From: an uncultured Eubacteriales bacterium | GTDB taxonomy: Bacteria > Bacillota > Clostridia > Oscillospirales > Oscillospiraceae | Assembly: GCA_900549475.1 (NCBI GenBank) | Contig: UROF01000023.1 | Span: 1 to 37,961, forward strand | DNA: 37,961 bases | Direction of reading: 5' to 3' | In this document: piece by piece, positions 30,868 to 37,961 of the stretch | How the letters are laid out: each line of letters opens with the position of its first letter | Numbering within the stretch: the stretch's first letter is position 1 | Notes under the pieces: model-generated | The model's database searches: none | What the model saw: only the letters and a program-made list of their open reading frames with translations | Told to the model about the DNA's origin: nothing | Made by a program: the position numbers and the translations under genes

Positions 30868-30927
30868 TAGTAGTAGCGTTATTATGGCTTGCAGCGCCTG
30901 CCCACGGCGCTGTGGAAAGGACCACAT

Positions 30928-31863
30928 ATGAACGACAGAAACATAGCTGCCGCCGTACTGGCAGAGGTCAAAAAAAGCATCGTCGGCAAGGAGAGCACTC
31001 TCGTAAAAGTCCTGGTAGCTATCCTGGCCCGGGGACACATTCTCCTGGAGGATATCCCCGGCGTGGGAAAGACCACTATGGCCCTGTCCTTTGCCAGGGC
31101 ACTGGACCTGCGCTTCTCCCGGATGCAGTTCACTCCCGACGTACTGCCCTCCGACATCACCGGCTTCTCTCTATACAACAAAGCCACCGGCAAACTGGAA
31201 TACCAGCCCGGCGCCATTTTCTGCAACCTGTTCCTGGCTGACGAGCTCAACCGGGCTACCAGCCGCACCCAATCGGCCCTGCTGGAAGCCATGGAGGAAG
31301 GGCAGGTCACCGTGGACGGCGTAAGCCACCCTGTCCCCCAGCCCTTTCTGGTCATTGCCACCCAGAATCCCGCCGGAGCCTCCGGTACCCAGCTGCTGCC
31401 GGACTCCCAGCTGGACCGCTTCCTGATCCGGCTGTCCATCGGCTATCCCTCACCGGCAGACGAGCTGGAGCTGCTGCGCCGCCGTCAGTATGGACAGGCC
31501 ATGGACCCAGTGCGGCAGGTCCTCAGCAAAAGCGATCTGGAACGTCTGCGGAGACTGGTGGACAACATCCATATCAGTGATGAGGTCCTTCAGTACATTG
31601 TCCGCCTGGTAAATGCCACCCGCAGCCACCCCCAGCTGGCCCAGGGCGCAAGCCCCCGCGCCACCCTGGCCGTCGCCGCCGCCAGCCGGGCTACCGCTTT
31701 CCTCCGGGGCCGTGACTATGTCATCCCCGAGGACGTACAGTGCATCTGGCGGGATGTGATCGCCCACCGTCTGATCCCTATTCCGGGTACAGAAGGCACC
31801 GTCACCGGCAACAGCGTGGCAACAGCCGTACTCAAGGCGGTCACACCGCCCCGCATCCGGTGA
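30928..31863 (+). CDS. MoxR family AAA+ ATPase
   Basis: 311 residues. Walker A is EDIPGVGKTT (G45-VGKTT), followed by RMQFTPDVLPSDITGFSLYN, Walker B LFLADELNRA, sensor 1 VIATQNPAGASGTQLLPDSQ and the LDRFLIRLSIGYP segment; the C-terminal lid has GASPRATLAVAAASRATAFL. MoxR ATPases act as chaperones for cofactor insertion or assembly and nearly always accompany DUF58 proteins, as here. The frame begins at 30889, but ATG 30928 has GGAAAGGA six bases before it and fits the family N-terminus. The DUF58 gene follows after 6 bases. Confidence 0.93.
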   Translation: MNDRNIAAAVLAEVKKSIVGKESTLVKVLVAILARGHILLEDIPGVGKTTMALSFARALDLRFSRMQFTPDVLPSDITGFSLYNKATGKLEYQPGAIFCNLFLADELNRATSRTQSALLEAMEEGQVTVDGVSHPVPQPFLVIATQNPAGASGTQLLPDSQLDRFLIRLSIGYPSPADELELLRRRQYGQAMDPVRQVLSKSDLERLRRLVDNIHISDEVLQYIVRLVNATRSHPQLAQGASPRATLAVAAASRATAFLRGRDYVIPEDVQCIWRDVIAHRLIPIPGTEGTVTGNSVATAVLKAVTPPRIR

Positions 31864-31869
31864 AGCGCT

Positions 31870-32865
31870 ATGATCTTCCGACGAATCGTCTATGTCCTGA
31901 TCCTGCTCAGCGCCCTGATGGCTCAGCTTTTTGATGTGGGATATCTGGTACATTTTCTGTTCTTTTTGATTTTGCTGCTGCCTGTGGCAGGACTGCTGCT
32001 GAGTCTGCCCGCCATGCTGGGCTGCCAGCCCAAACTGGTCCTCCGCGCTTCCCTCATACAGCGCGGCAGCCGGGCCTCCTGGTATCTGACGGCAGAAAAT
32101 CGCTTCTCTCTTCCGCTGGCCCGGATATCCTGCCGTTTCCAGCTCCGCAGCGCCATGACCGGAGAGACAAAGTCTTTCCACATATCAGAGACCGGCGTGT
32201 TCCCCGGCCTGATGATCCCGCTGAACGTTCCCACCGACCACTGCGGCCGGATCGAGTGCAGGGTCCGGAACATATGGATATGCGACTGTCTGGGACTTTT
32301 TGCCTTTCCGGTAAAGCCGCCCGCTCCCGTCTCCCTTCTGGTGGGGCCGGTGCCGGTAAAGCCGGACCTGGTGGTACTTCCCCAGCAGCGGGGCACACTT
32401 CTCCCTGCTCCCAAGGGCCGCGCCCCCACCGGCGAAGAGTATGATCTCCGGGACTATCGCCCCGGTGACAACATCCGCTCCATCCACTGGAAACTCTCCG
32501 CCAAACGGGACCAGCTGATCATCCGGGAGCTTATGGCCTCCTGCAAGCCTCTTCCCGTACTGACCTTCGATCACTATGGCCCCCTGGATCAGCTGGATGG
32601 GATCATTGACCGTCTGGCCGCTCTCTCCCACCATTGGCAAAAGGAGCAGCAGCCCCATGAGATCCGCTGGGCGGAGCCCACCAGCGGGATCGTACGCCGG
32701 TTTACCGTCGAAGACACGGCCTCCTGGCACCGCTGCCTTACCGCCATTCTCTCCGACCCTGCCCCCGACCATGGCCATTCCATTCTGGAACAGCCTGTCC
32801 GCCCCGCAGGGGAGGAACCCATCTTTCCTATCCACATCCACGGGGAGGAGGAGAGCCATGGATAA
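31870..32865 (+). CDS. DUF58 domain protein
   Basis: 331 residues. Two N-terminal membrane segments (about 5-23 and 25-47), a beta-rich middle part, then the DUF58 signature EEYDLRDYRPGDNIRSIHWK followed by LSAKRDQLIIRE (about 189-222), which begins a von Willebrand A-like domain. DUF58 proteins are presumed client or partner proteins of MoxR ATPases. Weak ribosome-binding site; start is 6 bases after the moxR stop, suggesting coupling. Its end overlaps the transglutaminase gene by 8 bases. Confidence 0.9.
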   Translation: MIFRRIVYVLILLSALMAQLFDVGYLVHFLFFLILLLPVAGLLLSLPAMLGCQPKLVLRASLIQRGSRASWYLTAENRFSLPLARISCRFQLRSAMTGETKSFHISETGVFPGLMIPLNVPTDHCGRIECRVRNIWICDCLGLFAFPVKPPAPVSLLVGPVPVKPDLVVLPQQRGTLLPAPKGRAPTGEEYDLRDYRPGDNIRSIHWKLSAKRDQLIIRELMASCKPLPVLTFDHYGPLDQLDGIIDRLAALSHHWQKEQQPHEIRWAEPTSGIVRRFTVEDTASWHRCLTAILSDPAPDHGHSILEQPVRPAGEEPIFPIHIHGEEESHG

Positions 32866-35092
32866 ACGCCGCATCACCAGCTGCCTGCTCAGCGCCGCCG
32901 GCAGCTTTGCCGCTGTCGGCCTGATGCTGGGCGGATGGCTTTTTTCCCTGAGGGAGCTCTGTGCCATCCCTGTGGAAGACCTCAGCCTCCTGAGCTGGTG
33001 CTTTCTCATCAGCCTGGCTGCCGCCGCACTGACCTGTCTGCCGTCCAAGCCCCGATGGGGGATCATCGGCTGTCTGGCCGGAGGAGCGGCGTTGGCCCTG
33101 TGGCGCTGGGACTCCCTGCTGCCGGCCCTGCGGGAGATCTTCCTTCGCATAGTCACCCCTCTTTCCGATCTGTTTCCGGCTCTGCATCTGTCCCAGACGG
33201 ACTCCACCGTTCTTCTTTCACTTTCCCATCTGTTGTTTCTGGCCGCCGTGATGGCTCTGCTGCTGAGCTTTTTTACTGCAGCACAGTGCTGGTGGGCCGC
33301 TATGGCAGTGTGCTATCTTCCCTTCCTGCCTGCGGTCATGGCCGGCACGATGCCCTCCTGGTACGGCTTCCTGGCCATGACGGCCGGTGGACTCACCTTG
33401 CTGTTTACCGCCCTCTATCGCCCGGAGGAGCCTCGCTCCATGGGACGAAGCCGCCTTCTCTCCCTGGCCATGTCCCTTGTCCTTCTGCTTACCCTGACGG
33501 TTGCCCTGCCCCAGGACACCTATGAGTATCCCCAGTGGGCCAGAGATGCCCGAGAAAATCTGATGGAAGCCATCAGCCATGGGATCGAGGGAGCGGGAGA
33601 CTGGCAGCTCCCCACAGGCACCCCCTCCGGGGAGGGCTCTGATCCTGATGTTGATGTGGGCATGGTCTCCCCCAGCACCGGGGAAGTGGACCTCACTGCC
33701 GTAGGCCCCCGCCGTTTTACCGGCCGCACTATGCTCACGGTAGAGGGCAGCCATGAAGGCCGCACCTATCTCCGGGGAAGCTCCTCGGCCCTGTACACCG
33801 GGACCAGCTGGGAGCCCCTCTCTGACGAGACCTATCAGGAGCTGGCCGACGCCGACATTGCCATCGAGGGCGCTCAGAGCTTCCTCTATCCTCAGCTGTA
33901 CACTACCGGCGAGACCGCCTCTCTCACCATCCGCCATGTATCTGTATCTGATACACTGGCCTATATGCCCTATCAGCCTACAGCGGACACCATATGGAAT
34001 GCCCTCACCCCCAAGCAGGACGCCTATCTGACTCCTCCGGCAGGGCAGAGCAGCTATACATTATCCTATTTCCCCAGCTTTGTTCCCCAGGAAGATCTTA
34101 CGCCTGACGCGTCGGAGGAATACACCTACCGGCCTTTTGTCTACAGCCACTATCTGGATGTTCCGGAGGAGACTGCCCGGCTGCTCTCCTCCTTGTCCTC
34201 CCGGCTGTCGGGAATCGCCGTGCAGCTGCCGGAAGATCTGGCGGACAGCTACCGCTACCCGGTAACCACCGCCCTCCAGGTCGCCCATTTACTGGGGCAG
34301 CTGGCTGTATATGATCTCAACACTCCCGCCATGGAGGAGGGTGACGACTTTGTCGCCCACTTCCTGGAAGAGGGCCGGGGCTACTGTGTCCATTTCGCCA
34401 CCACCGCTACCCTTCTGCTGCGGATGAATGGTATCCCCGCCCGGTATGTCAGCGGCTACACCGCCAACGTTGTCCCCGGCGAAACCACCTATGTCCCAGA
34501 CTATGCCGCCCACGCCTGGGTGGAGATCTATCTGGACGGCTATGGCTGGTACCCGGTAGAAGTCACTCCCGGCGGCGGGGAAACCAGCGATGAGCTCCCC
34601 GACACCGAGGAGCCTCTGCTTCCGGATGATACCACGCCCGATGACCAGCCCCAGACGGAGGAGCCTGCTGTCCCCACGCAGCCCTGGGAGAATGATCCCA
34701 CTGCTGACGAGAGCACCAATAGCAGCGAGCCGGCAGCGGAACCTCTTGATCTGCGCTGGCTGATCGTCCCCACCGTTGTTCTTCTTCTGGCCGGGCTGCT
34801 GTGGGGTCTGGAGCGGCTGGCCGCCTGCCGGCGCAGGCAGGAGGAGCAGCGGCCGGATACCAACGCATCTGTTTTGGCCGCCTATCGCCGCTGCCGCCGC
34901 CTGGTAGCCCTGGGTGCGGCAGAGGACACGATACTGGAGGATCTGGCCCGAAAGGCCAAGTTCAGCCAGCATACCCTCACAGAGGAAGAGCGGCAATTAT
35001 GCTGGAAGCAGCTGCATCAGACAGCAGCGGAATCCCTTTCCCATCTTCCCTGGTGGAAGGGGATCGCTGTCCGCCTGCTGGATCGCTACTGA
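32858..35092 (+). CDS. Membrane transglutaminase-like protein (TgpA type)
   Basis: 744 residues. About six hydrophobic segments in the first 215 residues, an extracytoplasmic domain, the transglutaminase-like core at about 490-575 (FLEEGRGYCVHFATTATLLL with Cys 510, AAHAWVEIYLDG with His 552, WYPVEVTPGG with Glu 568 at the usual Asp place), an acidic Pro/Thr-rich linker, one more membrane helix (about 630-650) and a short cytosolic tail. This TgpA layout is coupled to MoxR and DUF58 across bacteria; exact substrate unknown, probably a cell-envelope protein or peptide. GGAGGAG before the ATG; the frame is open upstream to 32576 within the DUF58 gene, which is a chance overlap. Confidence 0.9.
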   Translation: MDKRRITSCLLSAAGSFAAVGLMLGGWLFSLRELCAIPVEDLSLLSWCFLISLAAAALTCLPSKPRWGIIGCLAGGAALALWRWDSLLPALREIFLRIVTPLSDLFPALHLSQTDSTVLLSLSHLLFLAAVMALLLSFFTAAQCWWAAMAVCYLPFLPAVMAGTMPSWYGFLAMTAGGLTLLFTALYRPEEPRSMGRSRLLSLAMSLVLLLTLTVALPQDTYEYPQWARDARENLMEAISHGIEGAGDWQLPTGTPSGEGSDPDVDVGMVSPSTGEVDLTAVGPRRFTGRTMLTVEGSHEGRTYLRGSSSALYTGTSWEPLSDETYQELADADIAIEGAQSFLYPQLYTTGETASLTIRHVSVSDTLAYMPYQPTADTIWNALTPKQDAYLTPPAGQSSYTLSYFPSFVPQEDLTPDASEEYTYRPFVYSHYLDVPEETARLLSSLSSRLSGIAVQLPEDLADSYRYPVTTALQVAHLLGQLAVYDLNTPAMEEGDDFVAHFLEEGRGYCVHFATTATLLLRMNGIPARYVSGYTANVVPGETTYVPDYAAHAWVEIYLDGYGWYPVEVTPGGGETSDELPDTEEPLLPDDTTPDDQPQTEEPAVPTQPWENDPTADESTNSSEPAAEPLDLRWLIVPTVVLLLAGLLWGLERLAACRRRQEEQRPDTNASVLAAYRRCRRLVALGAAEDTILEDLARKAKFSQHTLTEEERQLCWKQLHQTAAESLSHLPWWKGIAVRLLDRY

Positions 35093-35201
35093 TCCGCACG
35101 TTCAGATTCTTTTATCCAATCATAGCTTGCTTTTTCTGACACATACTAAAGGCAGCATTTCCTCTGCCAGCCTTTGGTGAAAACAGGAAGGAGGATCTCC
35201 C

Positions 35202-37823
35202 ATGCACTATTATCAAGAACCTGTCAACACTGTCCTCACGTCCCTGGAAACAGATCCATCTCAGGGGCTCACCGGCAGTGAAGCCAAAAGCCGCCTGGAG
35301 AAATACGGTCCAAACCGCCTCCAGGGGGCAAAAAAGAAAACCAATCTCCAGCGATTCCTGGATCAGTTCAAAGACGCCATGATCCTGATCCTGCTGGCCG
35401 CCGCGGCGGTGTCCTTTGCCATCGCCTGCGTAGAGGGCGAGCCCAAGGAATTCTTTGAGCCGCTGCTGATCCTGGTCATCGTGGTCCTCAACGCGGTGAT
35501 GGGCGTCTTACAGGAGAGCAAGGCAGAAAAGGCGCTGGACGCGCTCAAGAGCCTGTCCGCTCCCCATGCCCGGGTGATCCGGGACGGCAGCGAAATGGTC
35601 ATCGACGCGGCGGAACTGGTACCCGGCGATATCATCCGCCTGGAAGCCGGAGATTTTGTTCCCGCCGACAGCCGGCTTCTCCAGAGCGTCAGCCTTAAGT
35701 GCGAGGAATCCTCCCTCACCGGAGAGTCCGTTCCCGCTGAAAAAGATGCCCAGGTACCCGTGGCGGACAATGCCCCTCTGGGCGACCGCACCAACATGGT
35801 CTTTTCCGGCTGCAGCGTCACCTACGGCACTGCCGTGGCGGTGGTGACCGCTACCGGCATGGATACGGAGATGGGCCGCATCGCAGGCCTTCTCAACGGC
35901 GAGGGCGACACCCAGACGCCCCTCCAGCGCAAGCTGGCCAAGCTGGGCCGTCAGCTGGGCATCATGGCGCTGGCCGCCTGCGCCATCATCTTTGTGGTGG
36001 GCCTGATGAACGGCATCGCCCCTCTGGAGATCTTCATGACCGCCGTGTCCCTGGCGGTGTCCGCTATCCCCGAGGGTCTGCCTGCCATCGTCACTGTGGT
36101 CCTCTCCATCGGCGTACAGCGGATGGTCAAGCGCAACGCCATTATCCGCAGCCTTCCCGCTGTGGAGACTCTGGGCAGCGCCTCGGTGATCTGCTCCGAC
36201 AAAACCGGCACCCTGACCCAAAACCGCATGACTCTGGTCAAAGCCTATACCGACGGCGGTACGCTGACGGATGTCACCGACCAGAGCACCAGCGAGGTAA
36301 AGCGGCTGCTGCTCTTCGGCGCTCTCTGCTGTGATGGTACCGTCCGTTTCACGGACCAGGGCGAGCAGCACATCGGCGATCCCACGGAAACCGCCATCGT
36401 CCTGGCAGCCCACAAAAACGGAATGGCCCAGGAGGAGATCTCCCGCCGTTTCCCCCGTCTGGCAGAGCTGCCCTTTGACTCTGACCGCAAGCTTATGACC
36501 ACGGTCAACGATATGGACGGGCGGAAGGTCGTCATCGTGAAAGGCGCCTTCGACATGATGGTCCCCCGCTGCATTGCCGGCGACCTGGAGTCTGCCCGGA
36601 AGATCTGCGACCAGATGAGTGAAAATGCCCTGCGGGTTCTGGCGGTAGGCTACAAGGTCATCGACGCTCTGCCGGAATCCCCTGACAGCGACACCCTGGA
36701 AAACGGCCTTACCTTCCTGGGGCTGGTGGGCATGATCGACCCGCCCAGGCCGGAGGCCGCTCAGGCAGTCAAGCTCTGCCGCCGGGCCGGTATCCGTCCG
36801 GTGATGATCACCGGCGACCATGTGGTCACCGCCTCCGCCATCGCCAAAGCCCTGGGGATCCAGGAGGAGGGCGATGAGGCCATCACCGGCACCCAGCTGG
36901 ACGCCATGACCGACGAGGAGCTGGACCGCCGTGTAGCCCACATCGCCGTCTATGCCCGGGTCTCCCCGGAAAATAAGATCCGCATCGTAAAGGCCTGGCA
37001 GCGCCGCGGCCAGGTGGTATCCATGACCGGAGACGGCGTCAACGACGCTCCGGCCCTGAAGGCCGCCGACATCGGCTGCGCCATGGGCATTACCGGCACC
37101 GATGTGGCCAAGGGCGCAGCGGACATGACTCTGACTGACGACAACTTCGCCACCATCGTAGACGCAGTCCGGGAGGGCCGCGGCATCTATGCCAACATCA
37201 AAAAAGTGGTGGGCTTCCTGCTGGGCACCAACATCGGAGAGGTCATCACCGTATTTGTGGCCATGCTTCTCTGGCACAAAACACCGCTTCTCTCCATGCA
37301 GCTTCTGTGGATCAATCTGGTCACCGACTCACTGCCCGCTATCGCGCTGGGTATGGAACCGGTGGAGAAGGACATCATGGATCAGCCCCCCCGCCCCCGG
37401 GATGAAGGTCTGTTTGCCCATGGATTCGGCGTTCGTATCGTCCTGCAGGGCGTGATGTTCGGCCTTCTGTCCCTGGCGGCCTACTGGATCGGTGAGAACG
37501 CCACAGGTTCTGTCGCCGGTGGACAGACGCTGGCCTTTATGGTCCTGGCCCTTTCCCAGGTGGTACAAGCCTTCAACATGCGCTCCGCCCACTCCCTTTT
37601 CCGTATCGGACCCTTTACCAACCGGCGGCTCAATCAGGCCGCGCTGGTCTCCATCCTGATGGTGGCGCTGGTGCTGTTCACGCCCCTGGCTACCCCCTTC
37701 GGCCTGATCCGGCTGACAGGACGGCTGTATCTGATCGGCGTTGGGCTGATCCTGGTGCCTCTGGTGGTCATGGAGATCGCCAAGGTCTTCGGTCTTACCC
37801 ACCATCAGCCCAAGGAGAAGTAA
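35202..37823 (+). CDS. Calcium-type P-type ATPase (SERCA/PMCA-like)
   Basis: 873 residues. N-terminal cation-ATPase domain (1-65, GLTGSEAKSRLEKYGPNRL), TGES actuator loop at 173-176, M4 motif IPEGLP (Pro 290), phosphorylated Asp 333 in DKTGTLTQN, KGAFDMM in the nucleotide domain, TGDGVND at 609-615 and M6 INLVTDSLPAIALGME. The M4 glutamate and M6 Asn/Asp pair are the ligands expected of a Ca2+ pump; Mn2+ or other cations are possible. It exports the ion with ATP hydrolysis. GGAAGGAGG lies seven bases before the ATG. No transport partner adjacent; monocistronic with a terminator right after. Confidence 0.92.
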   Translation: MHYYQEPVNTVLTSLETDPSQGLTGSEAKSRLEKYGPNRLQGAKKKTNLQRFLDQFKDAMILILLAAAAVSFAIACVEGEPKEFFEPLLILVIVVLNAVMGVLQESKAEKALDALKSLSAPHARVIRDGSEMVIDAAELVPGDIIRLEAGDFVPADSRLLQSVSLKCEESSLTGESVPAEKDAQVPVADNAPLGDRTNMVFSGCSVTYGTAVAVVTATGMDTEMGRIAGLLNGEGDTQTPLQRKLAKLGRQLGIMALAACAIIFVVGLMNGIAPLEIFMTAVSLAVSAIPEGLPAIVTVVLSIGVQRMVKRNAIIRSLPAVETLGSASVICSDKTGTLTQNRMTLVKAYTDGGTLTDVTDQSTSEVKRLLLFGALCCDGTVRFTDQGEQHIGDPTETAIVLAAHKNGMAQEEISRRFPRLAELPFDSDRKLMTTVNDMDGRKVVIVKGAFDMMVPRCIAGDLESARKICDQMSENALRVLAVGYKVIDALPESPDSDTLENGLTFLGLVGMIDPPRPEAAQAVKLCRRAGIRPVMITGDHVVTASAIAKALGIQEEGDEAITGTQLDAMTDEELDRRVAHIAVYARVSPENKIRIVKAWQRRGQVVSMTGDGVNDAPALKAADIGCAMGITGTDVAKGAADMTLTDDNFATIVDAVREGRGIYANIKKVVGFLLGTNIGEVITVFVAMLLWHKTPLLSMQLLWINLVTDSLPAIALGMEPVEKDIMDQPPRPRDEGLFAHGFGVRIVLQGVMFGLLSLAAYWIGENATGSVAGGQTLAFMVLALSQVVQAFNMRSAHSLFRIGPFTNRRLNQAALVSILMVALVLFTPLATPFGLIRLTGRLYLIGVGLILVPLVVMEIAKVFGLTHHQPKEK

Positions 37824-37860
37824 TGACCATATTTTACCGGCTGTTTGCCGGTGCATAAAA

Positions 37861-37891
37861 AACCCCTCCGGCAGTGCCGGAGGGGTTTTTT
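37861..37891. terminator. Bidirectional terminator after the P-type ATPase
   Basis: 11-bp stem (37863-37873 with 37875-37885) with A-run before and seven Ts after, between converging genes. Confidence 0.9.
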
Positions 37892-37904
37892 TACAGATGA
37901 TATC

Positions 37905-37961
37905 TTACTTATTGTCCTTGGTATAGTCGTGGAGGATCTCCGCGCCGTCGAAGGTGTAGCC
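37905..37961 (-). CDS. C-terminal end of an unidentified protein (rest beyond the window)
   Basis: On the minus strand the frame is open from the window edge and ends with GYTFDGAEILHDYTKDNK and TAA, 14 bases before the shared terminator. Position behind a terminator and normal codon use support a real gene end. Eighteen residues are too few to name a family. Confidence 0.6.
   Translation of the reverse strand, partial: GYTFDGAEILHDYTKDNK

Noticed and set aside
35093..35201. Metal riboswitch (yybP-ykoY type) before the calcium ATPase
   Set aside because: The gap is about 110 bases with only a weak GGCAG/CTGCC stem; none of the conserved loops can be seen.
35508..37277. 589-codon open frame on the minus strand opposite the P-type ATPase
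   Set aside because: Same codon-bias artefact; the plus strand has all P-type ATPase motifs.

Overview
The window reads as chromosomal DNA of a spore-forming, Gram-positive anaerobe of the class Clostridia, most like GC-rich gut Oscillospiraceae (Flavonifractor/Intestinimonas-like). This is an inference from spore genes (spmA, spmB, a PdaA-type deacetylase), Firmicutes-only families (YlmH, YnzC/DUF896, XpaC-like, CmpB-like), strong AGGAGG ribosome-binding sites, TTGACA/TATAAT-like promoters and consistently GC-rich codon use. I see no tRNA, rRNA, CRISPR array, insertion sequence or phage gene.

Layout. 1-779: 3' end of prolyl-tRNA synthetase. 848-4941 (minus): operon of an ABC exporter, YlmH, a YnzC-like protein and an XpaC-like membrane protein. 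5143-6693: an AbrB/SpoVT-type regulator diverging from spmAB. 6761-9802: a selenium/sulfur module of YedE transporter, TusA-like protein and DUF3343 protein, divergent from a cysteine-desulfurase-like enzyme. 9899-13758: DUF134 regulator, DUF3810 membrane metallopeptidase-like protein, AI-2E-family permease and a lipid kinase; the last two have back-to-back promoters. 13870-16005: a membrane-anchored zinc-ribbon/Ig-like protein, then uridine kinase followed by a GNAT acetyltransferase. 16059-22136: two ferrous-iron loci, a FeoA-FeoB fusion on the minus strand, and feoA, a CmpB-like permease and a second FeoB on the plus strand. 22195-30721 (minus): MalY/PatB-type PLP enzyme; a BrkB, TrkA, TrkH, M29 aminopeptidase run; a D-2-hydroxyacid dehydrogenase; a PdaA-like lipoprotein. 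30928-35092: MoxR, DUF58 and transglutaminase genes. 35202-37823: a calcium-type P-type ATPase. 37905-37961: C-terminal end of an unidentified minus-strand gene.

The most striking signal is the leader between uridine kinase and the GNAT gene (15523-15597). A seven-codon ORF, MRLRIVL, has its own ribosome-binding site and runs into the left arm of a perfect 9-bp hairpin whose right arm holds the GNAT ribosome-binding site. This is the layout of a translational attenuator. The peptide begins with MRLR, the arrest motif known from macrolide-responsive leaders such as ErmDL. I infer an antibiotic-inducible acetyltransferase.

Other regulatory points are a single palindromic TTGCAA that can be the -35 box of two divergent promoters (12769-12820), a CATAG-N5-CTATG operator candidate on the -10 box of feoAB, and a near-perfect 16-nt direct repeat just downstream of the dehydrogenase promoter.
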